From WRCA01 sp050943575 (GTDB lineage Bacteria; Pseudomonadota; Alphaproteobacteria; Rs-D84), in the NCBI GenBank assembly GCA_050943575.1, contig JBMNPL010000001.1, forward strand, positions 1-64,000: a stretch of DNA of 64,000 bases. Direction: 5' to 3'. Position 1 is the first letter of the stretch. Each line of letters opens with the position of its first letter. Positions 60,397-64,000 of the stretch are shown piece after piece. The notes beneath the pieces are model-generated. The model was not told the DNA's origin and made no database searches. It saw only the letters and a program-made list of their open reading frames with translations. The translations under genes and the position numbers were made by a program.

Positions 60397-61080
60397 ATGG
60401 GAAATATGTTATCACGAAATAAAAAAATAAAACCTGTAAAGAAAACAATAGAAGAACATGCTGAAGATGCGTTGTATCGTGAAATAAGTGAAGAAGTTCA
60501 TGCAGAAAAAATGTATAATTTTATAAAAAAACATATTCGTACTATAATTATAGTTGCAATATTAATAGTAATTACAGTTGTTGTTTTTCAATTGTATCGT
60601 AATTATCGTTTAAGTGCTGCAAATGCTCAAGCAAAAATGTTTGAAACCGCAATCGCAATGCATGCGAGTGGTGATATAGATGGTGCAGATGCGGAATTTG
60701 CTCGTGCTGCCGCAAAGGTAGATGGCGGTATGGGCGATTTGGCTTTATGGGAATCTGCGATGATAGATTTGCGTAGTGGTAAAGGTATAGCGAAATTAGA
60801 AGCATTGTCAAAAAAAGGTGCAACACGCGATTTTCGTGATCTAGCATTAATCAAACTTTCAGCTATTCATGGTGATTCAATGTCAACAAAAGAATTTGAA
60901 GATTTTTTATCACCAGTTTTAACAGAAAAATCACCATTTTATTATACAGGTATGTTATTGGTAGCACAAAAATATATATCTGCAGATGATAAAAATAATG
61001 CGAATAAATGGTTGGATAAAATAATGAATAATAAAAAAACTCCGGCTGTTATTGCTGCAATTGCGGAAAGTTTAAAATAA
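60397..61080 (+). CDS. YfgM-like membrane-anchored tetratricopeptide protein
   Basis: The 227-residue protein has a cytoplasmic basic N-terminus (about 1-45), one membrane helix ('TIIIVAILIVITVVVFQLY', about 48-66) and a periplasmic helical TPR-like domain with 'MFETAIAMHASGDIDGADAEF'. Topology and location before a BamB-like gene match YfgM, which works with SecYEG and periplasmic chaperones. AAAGGAAT precedes the ATG. It begins the yfgM-bamB-comF-like run. Confidence 0.8.
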   Translation: MGNMLSRNKKIKPVKKTIEEHAEDALYREISEEVHAEKMYNFIKKHIRTIIIVAILIVITVVVFQLYRNYRLSAANAQAKMFETAIAMHASGDIDGADAEFARAAAKVDGGMGDLALWESAMIDLRSGKGIAKLEALSKKGATRDFRDLALIKLSAIHGDSMSTKEFEDFLSPVLTEKSPFYYTGMLLVAQKYISADDKNNANKWLDKIMNNKKTPAVIAAIAESLK

Positions 61081-61082
61081 TA

Positions 61083-61853
61083 ATGAAACAAAAATCGTTA
61101 ATATTATTTTTATTAATATTTACACTAAGTGCATGTTCAAAATCAGATCCTATTTTGCCCGGGATAAGAACACCAGTGTTTGACACGTCTAGCAAGTCTG
61201 CCATATTAGGTAATATTTCAAAAAATATTGTAATAGATGGTTTTAATCGTATCAAAAATCCGGAACAACAAAAAAAGTATAAACAAAATTTAAATAATGA
61301 AATTTTTGAAGAACTTGCAGATGGGGAAAAAAGAAAAATATTTTCAGGTTTTCCAACAGATGTAAAAATAGATATACCAAGAACCCCATTGTTTTATAAA
61401 AATTTTGTTTATGCAGGATTAACAACAGGGGAATTAGTAAAAATTAACCCAAAAACAAGAAATGTTGAATGGGTTGTTGATATTTACAAAAGTATAGACA
61501 TGTTAAGTGTCAATTCTGTTTTAGATATAGTTGCTCCGTTGGTAATAGATGAAGGTAGATTGTTTGTGGGTGGGGTTGGGCGTGCCTTCTGTCAAGTAAA
61601 TATATCAAATGGTGATAAGAAGTGGTGCGCGGATATATCTGTTGTTACACCTTTTTTAATTGCTGGTGATTTAGCTTTTGTTGTCGGGACTGATTTAAAT
61701 TTATATGCGCTGGATACAAAAACTGGAGGAATATACTGGATTGTTAAAGTAAAAAAATCAACCATGCCAAAAATACAATTAATTGATGATAAATATATTT
61801 TGATTGTAGGAAATCAAAAAATCGATATTATTACTGGTGTAATTGATGATTAA
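61083..61853 (+). CDS. BamB-like PQQ-repeat lipoprotein (short)
   Basis: The 256-residue protein has lipobox LSAC (Cys18) and beta-propeller PQQ-type repeats ('LVKINPKTRNVEWVVDIY', 'LYALDTKTGGIYWIVKV', 'CQVNISNGDKKWCADI'). BamB (about 390 residues, eight blades) helps the BAM complex insert outer-membrane proteins. This copy is about a third shorter, so it has fewer blades and may be a reduced form. It lies 2 bases after the yfgM-like gene, as in yfgM-bamB. Confidence 0.78.
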   Translation: MKQKSLILFLLIFTLSACSKSDPILPGIRTPVFDTSSKSAILGNISKNIVIDGFNRIKNPEQQKKYKQNLNNEIFEELADGEKRKIFSGFPTDVKIDIPRTPLFYKNFVYAGLTTGELVKINPKTRNVEWVVDIYKSIDMLSVNSVLDIVAPLVIDEGRLFVGGVGRAFCQVNISNGDKKWCADISVVTPFLIAGDLAFVVGTDLNLYALDTKTGGIYWIVKVKKSTMPKIQLIDDKYILIVGNQKIDIITGVIDD

Positions 61854-62580
61854 AAATTTGGTTTTAATATTTCAAAAAATTATTGATTTTTTATTTCCTC
61901 CTGTATGTCCAATTTGTAAAAATTCAGTATCTCAACATGGTACTATGTGTCATGAGTGTTGGGGTAAGTTTAATTGGATTTCAGATCCAAAATGTTATAT
62001 TTGTGGTTATCCATTCCCAGCAAATCTAGATTTAGGCGATTATCCAATGTGTCCAGTTTGTGCGAATGGAAAAAACAAATTAGATTGGTTGCGTAGCGCG
62101 TGTGTTTATGATGATTTTTCCAAAGATATAATGTTATCATTTAAACATGCAGGACAAATTCAATATCAAAAAATTATGAGTCGTGCTATGATTATGGCAT
62201 TACAAGAAATAAATGAAAAAATTGATATTGTTATACCTGTACCACTTTCAAATAGACGCTTGTTCAAACGTGGATATAATCAAGCAACATTACTTGCGTA
62301 TCCGATTAAAAATTATTTTGGTGCCGTATTAGATGTTAATTCTGTAACACGAAAACATCGTCCAGATATGGGGCATAAAAATGAAAGACAACGTAAAGAA
62401 AATATTCGTGGAGTTTTCAGTATTGTTCATCCAGAAAAAATTTATGGTAAAACAATTTTATTAGTTGATGATGTTATGACAACTGGCGCAACACTGGCAG
62501 AATTAAATCGTGTATTAAAAAAAGCGGGGGCAAAATCGGTAATGGGTATAACTTTTTGTCGAGTGGTTAGAGCTATTTAA
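61846..62580 (+). CDS. ComF-family phosphoribosyltransferase-like protein
   Basis: The 244-residue protein has an N-terminal zinc-ribbon-like region with CPIC, CHEC, CYIC and CPVC pairs, then a PRTase domain with 'VIPVPLSNRRLFKRGYNQA' and the PRPP loop LLVDDVMTTGATLAE (about 200-215). ComF proteins act in DNA uptake or are of unknown role; no other competence gene is here. ATG 61846 is chosen over TTG 61843. It overlaps the bamB-like end by 8 bases. Confidence 0.88.
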   Translation: MIKNLVLIFQKIIDFLFPPVCPICKNSVSQHGTMCHECWGKFNWISDPKCYICGYPFPANLDLGDYPMCPVCANGKNKLDWLRSACVYDDFSKDIMLSFKHAGQIQYQKIMSRAMIMALQEINEKIDIVIPVPLSNRRLFKRGYNQATLLAYPIKNYFGAVLDVNSVTRKHRPDMGHKNERQRKENIRGVFSIVHPEKIYGKTILLVDDVMTTGATLAELNRVLKKAGAKSVMGITFCRVVRAI

Positions 62581-62585
62581 TTAAA

Positions 62586-62614
62586 TTGATTTTCATATTT
62601 TTGTGTGCTAATTT
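62586..62614 (+). promoter_or_regulatory. Promoter of the DUF2147 gene
   Basis: TTGATT (62586-62591), 17-base spacer, TAATTT (62609-62614), with AGAGGAGTT before the ATG at 62655. Confidence 0.5.
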
Positions 62615-62654
62615 TATGTCTAAATCTGATTAATAAAAATCAAGAGGAGTTAAA

Positions 62655-63185
62655 ATGAGAAATATTTTACCTATTGTTTTTGTGCTTTTACCAATCACAA
62701 CACATGCAATGCCATTAACAGGATTTTATCAAACAATTGATGATGAAACGAATAAACCAAAATCGATTGTCGCATTATATGAATGTAAAGATTCAGATGA
62801 TTCAGAATTGGAATTATGTGGTAGAATAGTTGCTTTATATGATTTAGAAACTGGTAAAATATCAGAAACTTTAAGTAAACCGGTTCGTGTTGCAGACAAA
62901 GTTAAAGGTTCTCCAAAAATGGCAGGGTTAGATATTATTTGGGGTATGGAATGGGATTCAGATGATTTAGAATATTCTGATGGTAAAATAATGGATCCTA
63001 AAAAAGGTAGTGTATATTCAGCTTTGATTTGGCAAGATAAAAAAGATACATCAAAATTGCAAGTTCGGGGTAAAATTGGGCCATTTGGCAGAACACAAAC
63101 TTGGAATTCTATGAAACTTTCAGATTTGCCGAAAGATCTTCAAAAACTAGATACAAAAAAATGGAAAGTTGTAGTGATAAAATAA
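62655..63185 (+). CDS. DUF2147-family secreted protein
   Basis: The 176-residue protein has a signal peptide cleaved near residue 17 (THA-MPL) and the DUF2147 pattern: 'GFYQTIDDETNKPKSIVALY', 'LCGRIVALYD', 'GKIMDPKKGSVYSA' and 'LQVRGKIGPFGRTQTWN'. The family occurs widely in proteobacterial periplasms; its function is not known. It is monocistronic with a promoter and a following terminator. Confidence 0.82.
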   Translation: MRNILPIVFVLLPITTHAMPLTGFYQTIDDETNKPKSIVALYECKDSDDSELELCGRIVALYDLETGKISETLSKPVRVADKVKGSPKMAGLDIIWGMEWDSDDLEYSDGKIMDPKKGSVYSALIWQDKKDTSKLQVRGKIGPFGRTQTWNSMKLSDLPKDLQKLDTKKWKVVVIK

Positions 63186-63211
63186 TATAAATTGCGCGTT
63201 TATATTTTAAT

Positions 63212-63240
63212 AATGCCGCGCTTGAACAGCGGCATTTTTA
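63212..63240 (+). terminator. Terminator of the DUF2147 gene
   Basis: AATGCCGC, 9-base loop, GCGGCATT then T-run. 8 perfect pairs, 26 bases after the stop. Confidence 0.85.
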
Positions 63241-63273
63241 ATTGTAGAATATATTTAATTAATAAGGGTAAAA

Positions 63274-64000
63274 ATGAAAATTATACTTGAAAAAACTTTA
63301 ATCTCACGTGAAATAGAAACACGTATTCAGAAGTTTTGGGACAAGAACAATTTTTGGGAAAACGATATAAATAGCAAAAAGCCAGCTTTTTGCGTAATGA
63401 TGCCGCCACCAAATATAACCGGTAATTTGCATATGGGGCATGCGCTGGACAATGTTTTAACAGATATTATTTGTCGTTATAAAAGAATGGATGGTTTTGA
63501 TGTTTTGTGGCAACCAGGAACAGATCATGCATCAATCGCTACGCAATTATTAGTAGAAAGAGAGTTGTCAAAAAATGGTATAAACCCAAAAAAATTATCT
63601 AAACAAGAGTTGTTATCTTACGCTCATAAATGGAAAGAAGAAAAAGGTAATCAAATTGTTAATCAGTTACATGTATTAGGGGTTACGCCGGCTTGGTCAA
63701 GATCTCGTTTTACAATGGATGAAGGTTTGTCTCGTGCGGTTATTAAATTATTCGTTCAAATGTATAATGATAATTTAATTTATAAAGCCCGTCGTTTAGT
63801 TAATTGGTGTCCGAAACAACAAACAACAATTTCTGATTTAGAAATAGAAACTCGTGAAGAACAAGGAAAATTTTATTATTTTAATTATCCCTTAAAAAAT
63901 GGTGGTGAAATAGAAATTGCTACAACTAGACCAGAAACTATGTTTGGTGATAAGGCAATTGCGATTCATCCTGATAATGAAAGATTAAAACATTTAATTG
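63274..64000 (+). CDS. valS: Valyl-tRNA synthetase (partial, runs off the window end)
   Basis: From ATG 63274 (AAGGGTAAAA upstream) the frame stays open for 242 codons to the window end. It starts MKIILEKTLISREIE and contains 'MMPPPNITGNLHMGHALDN' (HIGH box as HMGH), 'WQPGTDHASIATQLLVER', 'LGVTPAWSRSRFTMDEG' and 'IATTRPETMFGDKAIAIHP' (CP1 editing start), all diagnostic of ValRS. The synthetase charges tRNA-Val; two tRNA-Val genes lie in this window. The 'GTDHASIATQ' form (alanine after His) differs from the GTDHAGIATQ seen in most ValRS. Confidence 0.95.
   Translation, partial: MKIILEKTLISREIETRIQKFWDKNNFWENDINSKKPAFCVMMPPPNITGNLHMGHALDNVLTDIICRYKRMDGFDVLWQPGTDHASIATQLLVERELSKNGINPKKLSKQELLSYAHKWKEEKGNQIVNQLHVLGVTPAWSRSRFTMDEGLSRAVIKLFVQMYNDNLIYKARRLVNWCPKQQTTISDLEIETREEQGKFYYFNYPLKNGGEIEIATTRPETMFGDKAIAIHPDNERLKHLI

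Overview
The window reads as a contiguous, gene-dense, AT-rich bacterial chromosome with the standard code (TGA is a normal stop, e.g. rodA, lptF, rpoH). Gene content points to an alphaproteobacterium with a reduced genome: an alpha-type SspB next to recF, RpoH (sigma-32), parA-parB-gpsA, an Nth-RfbC-like pair and bL33/bL35/bL20/bL36 ribosomal proteins. It is Gram-negative (LptF, LptD, a SurA-like chaperone, Pal, a BamB-like lipoprotein, a porin-like protein) and rod-shaped by gene content (MreB, MreC, MreD, PBP2, RodA). I cannot name the species. No rRNA, insertion sequence, prophage, CRISPR array or pseudogene remnant is visible, and no gap over 300 bases lacks a gene.

Layout. 1-10080: rpmJ (cut by the window edge), a SufB/SufD-like gene, ychF, then a tightly packed minus-strand operon mreC-mreD-mrdA-rodA-topA-dnaG. 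10080-13850: plus-strand rpmI-rplT and pheS-pheT. 13840-27770: mostly minus strand: nth, rfbC-like, ileS, recF-sspB-mnmG, nusA-infB, argS, rpmG, plus tRNA-Thr and tRNA-Cys. 27900-31100: an acyl-CoA synthetase and three tandem paralogous secreted coiled-coil proteins with near-identical promoters. 31096-38870: minus-strand mreB, xseB, mutS-truB-rpsO, pnp-ybaB and tRNA-Val. 38960-43170: rnpA-yidD, accB-accC, then infC and a UDG on the minus strand, and pal. 43267-50870: plus-strand lptF-lptD-surA-like-rlmN and parA-parB-gpsA. 50980-58380: rsmG, a TPR protein, tRNA-Val, a YkgJ-type protein, metG-queH, der, a Yip1-like membrane protein. 58409-64000: rpoH-porin (minus), yfgM-like-bamB-like-comF, a DUF2147 protein, and the start of valS (cut by the window end).

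The genes are almost all housekeeping: translation, replication and repair, cell shape and outer-membrane assembly. The interest lies in architecture and regulation. The PheT-type OB-fold tRNA-binding domain is missing from PheT, and a domain with the same motifs sits at the C-terminus of MetG. Several RNA and translation factor genes carry autoregulation-like leaders: infC starts at an AUA codon behind a strong Shine-Dalgarno, nusA has a promoter followed by a terminator hairpin abutting its ribosome site, and pnp has a promoter followed by a long 5' stem-loop. At least six genes have a sigma-70-type promoter 6-11 bases before the ATG and no Shine-Dalgarno, which predicts leaderless mRNAs. 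Envelope factors look pared down (no LptG beside LptF, SurA-like without a parvulin domain, short BamB-like). All functional statements are by sequence recognition; no database search was run.
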